A DNA stretch of 8,616 bases from Thermodesulfobacteriota bacterium (GCA_030024065.1 JASEIE010000168.1:1-8616), one strand, 5' to 3'. Counted from the first letter of the stretch, positions 1 to 6,503 are shown. A program made the numbers and translations. Notes: a model not told the origin generated them from the sequence alone.

Positions 1-624
1 GATAGTTTTCTCAGCCTCTCGATTCACATCCACAATCTGCAAGGAAGGGTCTTTCAGGATGATAATCCCTTCGTTCGCATTCTCAAATAGGCCTCGATAT
101 TTGTCCTCCGAGATGCTGAGCTCCTTGCGTTTCTCTCTGGTTAAGGTTTGAACGAGGTAGCCGTAGAAGGCTGTCATGATGAAAATAAAAGGAATGCGGA
201 GTGCATAACTGCTGCCCTCTTCCGAAATCAAAAGCCCCCAGGAATAGAGGAGAAATCCATAGATGATGGCGGTGGCGCCTCCGATGAACATCAATAATTT
301 AAAATTTCGACTCAATGAGGCAAAGATGATGATCAGGAAAAAGACCAGATAAAAATCGGTGATCATCTTCTCTGAGAGATACATTCCGAATGAGACGATC
401 CCGGTATCTGCAATCACCAGTGGATAGAAGAACCTTGGATTTGAAAACCACGAACTGGGGCAAAAGGTTAATATGAGATTGGAAATGAGATATCCTAAAA
501 TAAGAAGATAACTTAGATTGGGATCAGCCACCTTCCCCCTTCCAAGAAGGATGAGATAGGAGGTGACAATAATGGCCGTCCACCTAAGCATTAGAATAAT
601 CTTTTTCTTGTCTCGTTCTTCCAT
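1..624 (-). CDS. Membrane PAS-domain sensor protein, N-terminal part (probable histidine kinase), truncated by window edge
   Basis: The open frame runs from an ATG at 624 to base 1 with no stop, giving 208 codons of a longer protein. My translation starts MEERDKKKIILMLRWTAI and contains about six hydrophobic helices, roughly residues 8-30, 37-56, 64-84, 89-104, 107-133 and 141-162. After a charged linker (LTREKRKELSISEDKYRGLF) it enters a typical PAS start, with FENANEGIIIL and QIVDVNREAE near residues 179-205. This layout is known from membrane-bound sensor histidine kinases. A diguanylate cyclase or a PAS-linked sigma-54 activator is also possible, because the output domain lies outside the window. 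No clear Shine-Dalgarno sequence precedes the ATG at 624. The next in-frame ATG is at 591 and also lacks a good one. A sigma-54-like promoter lies just upstream (642-657). Confidence 0.8.
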   Translation of the reverse strand, partial: MEERDKKKIILMLRWTAIIVTSYLILLGRGKVADPNLSYLLILGYLISNLILTFCPSSWFSNPRFFYPLVIADTGIVSFGMYLSEKMITDFYLVFFLIIIFASLSRNFKLLMFIGGATAIIYGFLLYSWGLLISEEGSSYALRIPFIFIMTAFYGYLVQTLTREKRKELSISEDKYRGLFENANEGIIILKDPSLQIVDVNREAEKTI

Positions 625-641
625 AGTAATCAGCAAAATAG

Positions 642-657
642 AGCAAAAAATGTACCA
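642..657 (-). promoter_or_regulatory. Candidate sigma-54 (-24/-12) promoter for the sensor gene
   Basis: On the minus strand the sequence reads TGGTACATTTTTTGCT. It matches the sigma-54 consensus TGGCACG-N4-TTGCW in the invariant GG and GC with exactly the right spacing. The GC element is at 643-644, so transcription would begin near 631, only about 7 bases before the ATG at 624. That very short leader fits the missing Shine-Dalgarno sequence but weakens the call: either translation is nearly leaderless, the ATG at 591 is used, or the match is fortuitous in AT-rich DNA. Confidence 0.35.
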
Positions 658-916
658 AATCTGGAATTTTGAAAATAACTTTACCTAAATAGTTCTTAAC
701 TATAAGGAATTTTCCTCTTTATCTAAATTTTTATAGTTCGCTATTTTTTTCTATTTTACCGCAATTAAGTGCGATTTTTTTCAATTCTTTGACATTTTGT
801 TCAAAATTGATAAAGAAACTGGTAATTATTAGATTGGAATGGACTGAAGAATATGGGGTTTTAAAAAATGGTTGGCTAAAAACTTTCCAGTTTTTACTCT
901 GAACTCCGAACTAATT
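658..916. other. AT-rich intergenic spacer, no gene seen
   Basis: This stretch between the tRNA-Pro 3' end and the sensor promoter is very AT-rich, with many A and T runs. I see no convincing coding frame on either strand. A weak A/T-rich hairpin just past the tRNA (AAAACT-GGAA-AGTTTT on the minus strand) is too poor to call a terminator. The spacer probably holds the tRNA 3' trailer and upstream control sequence for the sensor gene. Confidence 0.5.
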
Positions 917-994
917 TGGTCGGGGCGAGCCGATTTGAACGGCCGACCTCCTGCTCCCAAGGCAGGCGCGCTAACCAGGCTGCGCTACGCCCCG
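917..994 (-). tRNA. tRNA-Pro (anticodon UGG)
   Basis: The minus strand folds into a full cloverleaf. The acceptor stem is CGGGGCG paired with CGCCCCG. The D arm is GCGC-AGCCTGGTTA-GCGC. The anticodon stem is CCTGC/GCAGG around the loop CTTGGGA, with anticodon TGG at 957-959. The T arm is GGCCG-TTCAAAT-CGGCT with one G-U pair. The discriminator A is at 920 and the CCA tail is encoded at 917-919, giving 78 nt in total. It reads proline CCA and, by wobble, other CCN codons. The first base pair C1-G72 is typical of bacterial tRNA-Pro. The mature 5' end lies directly beside the inverted-repeat element at 997-1098, so the promoter must lie in or beyond that element. Confidence 0.97.
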
Positions 995-996
995 AC

Positions 997-1098
997 ATTT
1001 CAAATTCCAATAATCAAATTCCCTGCCTACCGCAGGCAGGCAAGCTCCAAATAATGACCAATAACTAAATTACCAAATTAATTATTTGGAATTGAAAT
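997..1098. repeat. Short element with terminal inverted repeats abutting the tRNA 5' end
   Basis: The ends are near-identical inverted copies: ATTTCAAATTCCAATAA at 997-1013, and at 1082-1098 the complement of ATTTCAATTCCAAATAA, differing only by the position of one A. Between them are AT-rich words built on CCAAAT and CCAATAA, plus a compact GC-rich palindrome at 1022-1040 with arms CCTGCCT and AGGCAGG. No protein is encoded. AT-rich TTGGAATTTG-like repeats with nested CCTGCC palindromes are common intergenic elements in subsurface bacterial genomes. Mobility is inferred from the terminal inverted repeats only. Confidence 0.55.
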
Positions 1099-1103
1099 TG
1101 CGT

Positions 1104-1135
1104 AAAAAATACCTCCTCTCCCCTGGCGGGAGAGG
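1104..1135 (-). terminator. Intrinsic terminator downstream of rdgB
   Basis: Read on the minus strand, CCTCTCCC-GCCAG-GGGAGAGG forms a perfect 8-bp GC-rich stem (arms at 1115-1122 and 1128-1135). It is followed after AGGT/A by a run of six T (1104-1109). It lies about 30 bases past the rdgB stop codon and would end the MFS-rph-rdgB transcript before the tRNA gene. The neighbouring bases extend the C/T-rich theme (CCCCTCCCCTCAATC), which resembles another dispersed palindromic repeat, so the terminator may have been supplied by a repeat. Confidence 0.7.
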
Positions 1136-1163
1136 ATTGAGGGGAGGGGACCTCATTATATTT

Positions 1164-1859
1164 TCATCGTTCATACCTGCACGCCGAAGTGCCTATCTTC
1201 GCCAAAACGCTTCTTGCAGGCAGGCGTTTCGGCACGCAGGCGTGGGTGACGCATCCGTCATGAAAGGTTGCTTGGAATTTGGGTATTATTTTTCTCAACT
1301 TCCTCAGTGCCCTTCCCCTATGACTCGCCCTGTTTTTCTCTTCAAGGGTAAGCTGGGCCATCGTCTTCCCATATCGGAAAAGAATGAATAGAGGGTCATA
1401 CCCGAAACCTCTCCTCCCCACCTCCTTCAATCCAATTCTCCCTCTGCACGATCCCTCCACCACTGCTTCTCTTCCTTCCGGCGATACCATTGCTAAAACG
1501 CACCGGAATCCCGCTCTTCTTTTGGAAATCGGAATGTTCTCCATTTCTATGAGGAGTTTCTTTCTGTTTTCTTTGTCCGATGCCCTCTTCCCCGCATATC
1601 TCGCAGAATAGATGCCGGGTGATCCATTCAACACATCGACTTCCAATCCGGAATCATCAGCAACGGCCAATTTACCGAAGCGCCTCGAATAGAACCTGGC
1701 CTTCTTCAAAGCATTCTCTGAAAAACTTTTTCCGTCCTCTTTGACCTCGGGGACATTTTGAAATTTGTTCAAGGCATGGATTCGGAGCCCTAATCCCTTC
1801 AAGGCCCTCCGGATTTCGCGAACCTTTCCTTCGTTTCGAGTGGCGACAATCACTTCCAA
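1164..1859 (-). CDS. rdgB: RdgB/HAM1 family dITP/XTP pyrophosphatase (non-canonical purine NTPase)
   Basis: This cytoplasmic enzyme hydrolyses ITP, dITP and XTP to the monophosphates and pyrophosphate, keeping deaminated purines out of nucleic acids. Family motifs appear in order: the substrate-binding ATRNEGK near residues 6-12, EDGKSFSENALKKA near 41-54, the catalytic ADDSGLEVDVLNGSPG near 67-82 (general base probably Asp69), GFGYDPLF near 151-158, and KNRASHRGRAL near 175-185. The start is TTG at 1857-1859, placed so the protein begins MEVIVATRNEGK as the family does. A weak AAGGCGGG lies upstream. At 231 residues it is longer than the usual 195-205. The last 35 or so residues (from about 196) come from repeat DNA and are cysteine- and arginine-rich, unlike the family. 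It follows rph, a pairing seen in many bacteria, probably in the same transcript. Confidence 0.95.
   Translation of the reverse strand: MEVIVATRNEGKVREIRRALKGLGLRIHALNKFQNVPEVKEDGKSFSENALKKARFYSRRFGKLAVADDSGLEVDVLNGSPGIYSARYAGKRASDKENRKKLLIEMENIPISKRRAGFRCVLAMVSPEGREAVVEGSCRGRIGLKEVGRRGFGYDPLFILFRYGKTMAQLTLEEKNRASHRGRALRKLRKIIPKFQATFHDGCVTHACVPKRLPARSVLAKIGTSACRYER
1176..1250. repeat. Palindromic repeat embedded in the 3' end of rdgB
   Basis: On the plus strand, CCAAAACGC (1202-1210) and GCGTTTCGG (1224-1232) form a 9-bp stem with one wobble pair. The 13-base loop contains GCAGGCAG, the same word as in the palindrome at 1022-1040. Flanking CCTGCACGCC (1176-1185) and GGCACGCAGG (1231-1240) are near-inverted copies that widen the structure. 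The element lies inside the rdgB reading frame and encodes its atypical tail. Confidence 0.5.
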
Positions 1860-1886
1860 AGGTTTTTTACCCGCCTTCGCAGAATG

Positions 1887-1906
1887 CCCCGTGCGGAAGC
1901 ACGGGG
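1887..1906. repeat. Perfect hairpin in the rph-rdgB gap
   Basis: The arms CCCCGTGC and GCACGGGG form a perfect 8-bp stem around a four-base loop, only 12 bases after the rph stop codon on the minus strand. No T run follows, so it is not a standard terminator. It may be a dispersed repeat, an RNA-stabilising 3' structure for rph, or a partial attenuator ahead of rdgB, whose TTG start is 28 bases further on. Confidence 0.55.
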
Positions 1907-1917
1907 AGCTTCACTTT

Positions 1918-2643
1918 TTATCCTTTCTCCTCCAGAGACTCTCTCTGAATTCCCGTCAGATCCTTGATCCCCTTCTGAGCCATTTTCGTCAACTGATCCA
2001 TCTCCTTCTTTGTAAAAACAGCCTCCTCCGCAGTGCCCTGGATCTCGACAAACTTTCCACCGCCGGTCATGACCACATTCATATCGACCTCAGCGCTGGA
2101 ATCCTCCTCATAATTCAAATCGAGTAGTATCTTTCCTCCCACCTTTCCCACACTGATGGCTGCGACCGAGTCTCTGACAGGGACTTCCTCTATCATTCCT
2201 CTTTTCACCATCGTTCGAAATGCATCCACCAGGGCGACATAGGCTCCTGTGATCGAAGCTGTCCTCGTTCCCCCATCGGCTTGAATCACATCACAGTCGA
2301 TCCAGATGGTCCTCTCCCCAAATCTACTCAGATCGGCCACAGACCTCAGAGACCGGCCGATCAATCTCTGAATCTCAAACCCACGACCGCTCCCGCGACC
2401 CGTCAACGAATCCCTGGAGGTCCGAGTATGGGTGGAGCGAGGGATCATGGAATACTCTGCCGTAACCCACCCTTTACCTTTATTTCGCAAAAACGGTGGA
2501 ACCCTCTCCTCCACACTGGCCGAACAGATCACTTTCGTTTCTCCCATTTCAATGAGGACCGATCCCTCCGCATGTTTTAAATAATTTCTCGTAATCTTAA
2601 CAGGCCTCAAAGCCTCCGGTCCTCTTCCATCTGAACGTTTCAT
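1918..2643 (-). CDS. rph: RNase PH (phosphorolytic 3'-5' exoribonuclease)
   Basis: RNase PH trims tRNA 3' extensions using inorganic phosphate, releasing nucleoside diphosphates, and works as a hexameric ring in the cytoplasm. The protein has 241 residues, a normal family length. It opens with the signature [16 protein letters not shown]. It continues with [21 protein letters not shown] and with [17 protein letters not shown], then with the phosphate-site block [14 protein letters not shown] and with [15 protein letters not shown], which carries the conserved phosphate-binding Arg. The C-terminal core [20 protein letters not shown] is also intact. The ATG at 2643 has GGAGAG about 10 bases upstream. 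It lies 51 bases after the MFS gene and 58 before rdgB on the same strand with no terminator between, so one transcript is plausible. Confidence 0.97.
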   Translation of the reverse strand: MKRSDGRGPEALRPVKITRNYLKHAEGSVLIEMGETKVICSASVEERVPPFLRNKGKGWVTAEYSMIPRSTHTRTSRDSLTGRGSGRGFEIQRLIGRSLRSVADLSRFGERTIWIDCDVIQADGGTRTASITGAYVALVDAFRTMVKRGMIEEVPVRDSVAAISVGKVGGKILLDLNYEEDSSAEVDMNVVMTGGGKFVEIQGTAEEAVFTKKEMDQLTKMAQKGIKDLTGIQRESLEEKG

Positions 2644-2694
2644 AAAATAAAACTCTCCGTCAGGACATTATTGTCACAAAAACACCTTTAAAAG

Positions 2695-4068
2695 TCAATG
2701 GTTGGAACGATGGTTAGAACGATGGCGCCTCGACCAGGAGATGAGGATCGCGGTCAGGCCAATGATGAGGGCAAGCTTCCACACATTCTGAATGCTTTCA
2801 AGAAGGGGACTTCCTCCTTTCTCCAATTGGCTCGCAGGCAATCCGAAAGCAATCACCATCTCCGCAAAGGCGACCCCGATCACGATTCCCAGATTTCTTG
2901 CAAGGGCCAAAAAACTGGAGGCCAGACCGATGCTCTCCCGGGGCAAAGAACCGATGATTGCGCTGTTATTGGCCGGATTGAAGAGTCCGATTCCAATGCC
3001 AAGGAGAATCTGCCTCCAGAGAATGTCCAGATCCGTCACATTGGTCTTTAAAAAACTAAAGGAGAAGATGGTTAGGGAAGTAAGGAATAACCCCAGGGTG
3101 GCCGGGATTTTTATTCCCACCCGATCGGAAATCCTTCCCCCTAAAGGCGCCATCACCATCACGGTAAGGGCGACAGGAAAGATCAACAGGCCCACTTTCG
3201 ATGGTGAAAATTTTAAAATATTCTGGAGAAAGAATGGGATGACAAAGGTGTGGGCGCCGTTCATCCAGAAGGATAAGAGGCTTGCTCCGAGCGAGGAGAT
3301 GAAGAGTCGGTTTTTGAAGAGATGAAGTTCCACTAAGGGAGAAGAGGATCGAAGTTCCACAACGATAAAAAGACCGAGACAGAAAAGGCTGAGTATCAGA
3401 CATTCAAGACCTACTCGATTGAGAAAAAGGAGAAGGGAGGTCAGGAAGAAAAAAAGGAGAAAGGCTCCCAAAAGATCAACCTTAACCCTGCTTGCCGGCC
3501 TGCCCTTTTCCAGGATCTTTAAAGAGAGATAAATCCCGATCGCTCCGATCGGGAGATTGATGAAAAAGATCGATCGCCATCCGATATGTTCCACCAGAAC
3601 CCCCCCAAGAAGTGGACCGGTCACAAACCCCAGAGAGACAACGGAACCGACCAGTCCCAGCGCCCGACCCCGGTCCCTATCCGGGAAGGCAGAGGTGATG
3701 ATGGCAGGACCGATGGCCATTGTTGCTGAGGCGCCCAGGCCCTGGATCACCCTTGAACCGATGAGAAAATAGATGGAGGGGGAAAAACCGCAGAGGACTG
3801 AACTCAGGGTGAAGGTGAGTAAACCGAAGAGATAGACCCTTCTCTGTCCAAAAAGATCGGCCAATCTTCCCATTAAAAGAAGGCTCCCTGTGATGACGAT
3901 GAGATAGGCCATAACCACCCAGGCAACCATCTTCAGATCAGTATTCAAAGACTGAACGACCGTTGGCAAAGAAATATTCACGATACTGGCATCCAGCGTT
4001 GACATGTAGATACCAATGGAGATGTTGAAGGCAACCCACCAGCGCCGGTCCATGGCAGAAGAGAACAT
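2695..4068 (-). CDS. MFS transporter, DHA2 family (EmrB/QacA-like drug:H+ antiporter)
   Basis: This is an inner-membrane exporter of the DHA2 branch, which swaps protons for drugs or other toxic compounds; the substrate cannot be read from sequence. From the ATG at 4068 it has 457 residues and about 14 hydrophobic helices. TM1 carries STLDASIVNISLPT, with Asp near 26. Motif A, GRLADLFGQRR, is near 67-77. Motif B, GSRVIQGLGA, is near 104-113. The antiporter motif C, GFVTGPLLGG, is near 147-156, followed by GWRSIFFINLPIG. The frame stays open upstream to a TTG at 4176 (493 residues, AAGGG four bases before it). The extra 36 residues are not typical of the family, so the shorter form is preferred, although neither start has a strong ribosome binding site. 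The C-terminus ends in a 12-bp tandem duplication encoding RSNH twice. No EmrA-type partner or regulator is adjacent. Confidence 0.9.
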   Translation of the reverse strand: MFSSAMDRRWWVAFNISIGIYMSTLDASIVNISLPTVVQSLNTDLKMVAWVVMAYLIVITGSLLLMGRLADLFGQRRVYLFGLLTFTLSSVLCGFSPSIYFLIGSRVIQGLGASATMAIGPAIITSAFPDRDRGRALGLVGSVVSLGFVTGPLLGGVLVEHIGWRSIFFINLPIGAIGIYLSLKILEKGRPASRVKVDLLGAFLLFFFLTSLLLFLNRVGLECLILSLFCLGLFIVVELRSSSPLVELHLFKNRLFISSLGASLLSFWMNGAHTFVIPFFLQNILKFSPSKVGLLIFPVALTVMVMAPLGGRISDRVGIKIPATLGLFLTSLTIFSFSFLKTNVTDLDILWRQILLGIGIGLFNPANNSAIIGSLPRESIGLASSFLALARNLGIVIGVAFAEMVIAFGLPASQLEKGGSPLLESIQNVWKLALIIGLTAILISWSRRHRSNHRSNH

Positions 4069-4186
4069 AGAGCCAGATTTAAACAGATTTCCTTTATTTA
4101 TGCAAGAAAGCCCATCTCCCTTTCTTCCTGCCTGTGATAAGCCGGTGAAAGGGAAGCTTCCCCAATTAACACCCAATTAACCCTTA

Positions 4187-4214
4187 TTGAAACATCAAAA
4201 AAAATGGTTAAGAT
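4187..4214 (+). promoter_or_regulatory. Candidate sigma-70 promoter for the MoxR/VWA genes
   Basis: TTGAAA at 4187-4192 and TAAGAT at 4209-4214 are separated by 16 bases in the divergent gap between the MFS and ATPase genes. Transcription would start near 4221, leaving a leader of about 35 bases that contains the AAGGAG ribosome binding site. The match is moderate and the region is A-rich, so this is a suggestion rather than a firm site. Confidence 0.4.
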
Positions 4215-4242
4215 ATTGGGACTAATTCTAATGGGATGGAAG

Positions 4243-4248
4243 AAGGAG
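4243..4248 (+). promoter_or_regulatory. Ribosome binding site of the MoxR-like ATPase gene
   Basis: AAGGAG lies seven bases before the ATG at 4256, a near-ideal Shine-Dalgarno sequence and spacing. It fixes the start, and it contrasts with the partner VWA gene at 5310, which has none. Confidence 0.8.
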
Positions 4249-4255
4249 TGAAGAG

Positions 4256-5107
4256 ATGAATGAAAAGGCGAAAACAGAAAAATTTGCTGGTGCCTCAAAA
4301 TATGTGCTGGATGAGGAACTGGCTAATATCGTCAACATCAGTGTAGCGCTAAAAATGCCCCTTCTCCTCAAAGGAGAACCCGGAACAGGCAAGACCATGC
4401 TCGCCCATGCCATCTCGGAAGCTTTTGGCATGAGGTTGATCGTTCTGAATGTCAAATCGAGCATGAAGCTGATCGATGCCCTCTATCAGTATGACACCCT
4501 GACCCGATTGAACGATAGCCGTTTCGGAGACTCAAAAAGGGATGTGAGCAATATCGAGGAATATATCAAAATGGGTAAGATCGGTCAGGCCTTCGTCTCG
4601 GATGAGAGGGTGGTTCTTTTAATTGATGAGATCGATAAGGCGGATACCGATTTCCAGGACGACATGCTGGATGTGTTAGACCAGATGGAATTCGATATCA
4701 TCGAGATCGATAAAACCATCAGGGCAATACATAGACCGGTCATTGTCATTACCTCCAATGCCAAAAAAGACCTGTCCGACCCATTTCTGGGACGATGCAA
4801 TTTCCATCACATCGCCTTTCCGGAGCCTGACATGATGAGAAAGATCGTTGAAGTCCATTTCTTCGATATCGACAAAGATTTGCTGGAAAGCGCTGTCAGG
4901 ACATTTTACCGTCTCAGGGAGATCAATGGCATTGAGAAGAAGCCTGCGACCAGAGAGTTAATCAATTGGATCAGGGCGTTGAGATCGGATCCTGATTTTC
5001 GGGTGAAGGATCTGGTCAAAGGGGAAGTCCCTTATTTAGGTGTGCTCTTTAAGAAGAGCCCGGATTATGTGGTGGCCCAGAATGCGGTCAGCCGTTTCAG
5101 AGCATAA
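4256..5107 (+). CDS. MoxR-family AAA+ ATPase (CoxD-like)
   Basis: MoxR-type AAA+ ATPases act as chaperones with a VWA-domain partner, activating or inserting metal into enzyme complexes; the best known pair is CoxD/CoxE for molybdenum CO dehydrogenase. The protein has 283 residues. Walker A GEPGTGKT is at 40-47. Walker B VVLLIDEIDKAD is near 119-130 with the catalytic Glu at 125. Sensor 1 ITSN is near 165-168, and an Arg-finger candidate sits in FLGRCNF (Arg180). A C-terminal helical lid carries KKPATRELINWIRAL. There is no membrane segment or signal peptide, so it is cytoplasmic. The start is supported by AAGGAG seven bases upstream. The VWA gene follows on the same strand 202 bases downstream, a conserved pairing. 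No CO dehydrogenase or other client gene is in the window, so the target is unknown. Confidence 0.93.
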   Translation: MNEKAKTEKFAGASKYVLDEELANIVNISVALKMPLLLKGEPGTGKTMLAHAISEAFGMRLIVLNVKSSMKLIDALYQYDTLTRLNDSRFGDSKRDVSNIEEYIKMGKIGQAFVSDERVVLLIDEIDKADTDFQDDMLDVLDQMEFDIIEIDKTIRAIHRPVIVITSNAKKDLSDPFLGRCNFHHIAFPEPDMMRKIVEVHFFDIDKDLLESAVRTFYRLREINGIEKKPATRELINWIRALRSDPDFRVKDLVKGEVPYLGVLFKKSPDYVVAQNAVSRFRA

Positions 5108-5158
5108 TGGAGACAGGTAAGGGTCAGGGTGAGGAGGCCAGTTTGGTGAAAGGTCAAT

Positions 5159-5282
5159 CGGTTAAGGTTACGGTTACGAAGCCCGTTTCGTAATTCGGTA
5201 ACGGTTACGTAAAAAGAATTAAAAGACGATAAACGTAGCCTTTTATTAACGAAACGGGCCTCGTTGCCGTTACCGTTGAACG
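5159..5282. repeat. 124-bp imperfect palindromic element between the MoxR and VWA genes
   Basis: The left arm (5159-5194) and right arm (about 5245-5282) are inverted copies of about 36 bases. The core GCCCGTTTCGT (5181-5191) matches its complement ACGAAACGGGC (5249-5259) perfectly over 11 bp. The outer parts, built from GGTTACGGTTACG on one side and CCGTTACCGTTGAACG on the other, pair with a few mismatches. The centre holds a further short palindrome, GTAACGGTTAC (5198-5208), and AT-rich DNA. There is no coding capacity. The element looks like a MITE-like or REP-like insertion, or a structured RNA element. It ends 27 bases before the VWA start codon, and in RNA it would form a long hairpin between the two genes. 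Confidence 0.7.
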
Positions 5283-5309
5283 AACTAATTATTTTCCCAT
5301 TAAACACAT

Positions 5310-6503
5310 ATGTTTGTTGATTTCTTCTACTTATTGAAAAAAGTGGGCATTCCGGTCTCTCCCACATCTTTCTTAAGGCTCCAGCAGGCCTTGGGCATGG
5401 GGCTGATCAATTCGATCGACGATCTTTACACCGCTGCCCGCACGATCCTCGTGAAGAGCGAAAGGTATTTTGACCTCTACGATCAGGTCTTCGCCCATCG
5501 GTTTCAGGGTGTGGAACTAAAGGAGCCGGATGAACTCGAACTCTCGGAGATGACCCGTGTCCTCCTGGAGGAATGGCTGAAAAACCCTAAAGAGTTAGCC
5601 GACCTCCTCGGCGTCAGAGAAGAAGACCTGGCCAAACTGACTCCTGATGAACTCATCCAGTATTTTCTTGATCGTTTAAAAGAACAGACCGAAGCTCATC
5701 ATGGCGGGGGCAAATGGATTGGAACAGGCGGAACTTCTCCTGTTGGACATTCCGGATATCATCCTGGCGGAATGCGGGTTGGAGGGGTCTCCAGAAATAA
5801 ATCGGCCGTCAAAGTGGCGATGGAGCGAAGGTATCGCGATTATTCCGTAGACGGTCCTTTCACCTCATCGCAGATGGGTGAAGCCCTGAAGAGACTCAGA
5901 AACATGGTCCCCCATGGTCCAAAGGATAGGGTGAATATCGAAAAGACCATTTACGAGACCATGAAGAATTGCGGTGAGATAGAGATCGTATTTGATCGAA
6001 GCCTTAAAGACCGCCTCAAGGTAATCCTGGTGATCGATAATGGCGGATGGTCAATGGACCCCTATATTGCGTTGGTTCAGACACTTTTCAATTATGCCCG
6101 GGCCCAGTTCAAAGATCTCAAAACCTTTTACTTTCACAACACCATCTATGACCATCTCTGGGAAGATCCTCAGAGACGATCTAAACCATTTCCCGTGAAT
6201 GAATTGGCTCGCCTTAATCCGGAGACAAGGTTCCTCATCATCGGTGATGCGAGCATGGCTCCCTACGAACTCATGTCCACGGATGGCTCTATCTATGTCG
6301 GAGAGAGATCAGGAAAGCCAAGCTATATGAGCCTCCATTTTATCGCCAAAACCTTCCCCCACTCTGCCTGGCTCAATCCTGTTGCGGCTGTGGAATGGCC
6401 TTACACACGAACCATTCTGCATATTCAGGAAATCTTTCCTATGTTCGAATTCACCCTCGACGGCCTCGAAAAAACAGTGAATCATCTGATGCGAAAAAAT
6501 TAG
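5310..6503 (+). CDS. CoxE-like VWA-domain protein, MoxR partner, with degenerate MIDAS
   Basis: This 397-residue cytoplasmic protein is the expected partner of the upstream MoxR ATPase. CoxE-type proteins bind or present the client enzyme to the ATPase ring. The N-terminus MFVDFFYLLKKVGIPVSPT is the usual family opening, which fixes the ATG at 5310 even though no Shine-Dalgarno sequence is visible. A helical region follows to about 128. Next is a Gly/His-rich linker (HHGGGKWIGTGGTSPVGHSG, 130-149), then a basic stretch with MERRYRDYS. The VWA domain spans about 236-390. Its first metal-site motif reads IDNGGWSMD (242-250) where canonical VWA domains have DxSxS, so two serines are replaced. 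The later acidic loop LIIGDASMAPYEL (309-321) remains. The stop codon TAG is supplied by the inverted-repeat element at 6498-6578. Confidence 0.9.
   Translation: MFVDFFYLLKKVGIPVSPTSFLRLQQALGMGLINSIDDLYTAARTILVKSERYFDLYDQVFAHRFQGVELKEPDELELSEMTRVLLEEWLKNPKELADLLGVREEDLAKLTPDELIQYFLDRLKEQTEAHHGGGKWIGTGGTSPVGHSGYHPGGMRVGGVSRNKSAVKVAMERRYRDYSVDGPFTSSQMGEALKRLRNMVPHGPKDRVNIEKTIYETMKNCGEIEIVFDRSLKDRLKVILVIDNGGWSMDPYIALVQTLFNYARAQFKDLKTFYFHNTIYDHLWEDPQRRSKPFPVNELARLNPETRFLIIGDASMAPYELMSTDGSIYVGERSGKPSYMSLHFIAKTFPHSAWLNPVAAVEWPYTRTILHIQEIFPMFEFTLDGLEKTVNHLMRKN

Noticed and set aside
872..1054. Plus-strand open frame of 60 codons across the tRNA region
   Set aside because: It reads through the complement of tRNA-Pro and a repeat, with no ribosome binding site or recognisable protein pattern.
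2792..3325. Plus-strand open frame of 177 codons opposite the MFS gene
   Set aside because: It is antisense to the clear membrane-transporter frame, with basic, low-information composition typical of a shadow frame.
4150..4180. Direct repeat CCCAATTAA twice as an operator for the MFS gene
   Set aside because: Two short AT-rich copies without symmetry, and lying within the possible extended MFS frame, are too weak to call a regulator site.
4098..4298. Possible short gene or leader peptide upstream of the MFS gene
   Set aside because: It overlaps the divergent promoter region and the ATPase start, has no family resemblance, and ends within the MFS N-terminal region.
5150..5285. CRISPR-like or telomere-like array from repeated GGTTACGGTTACG words
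   Set aside because: The repeats are arranged as inverted arms of one palindrome, not as regularly spaced direct repeats with unique spacers.
5065..5367. Minus-strand open frame of 100 codons across the MoxR-VWA gap
   Set aside because: Most of it translates the palindromic element and the two gene ends; composition and lack of a ribosome binding site do not support a gene.
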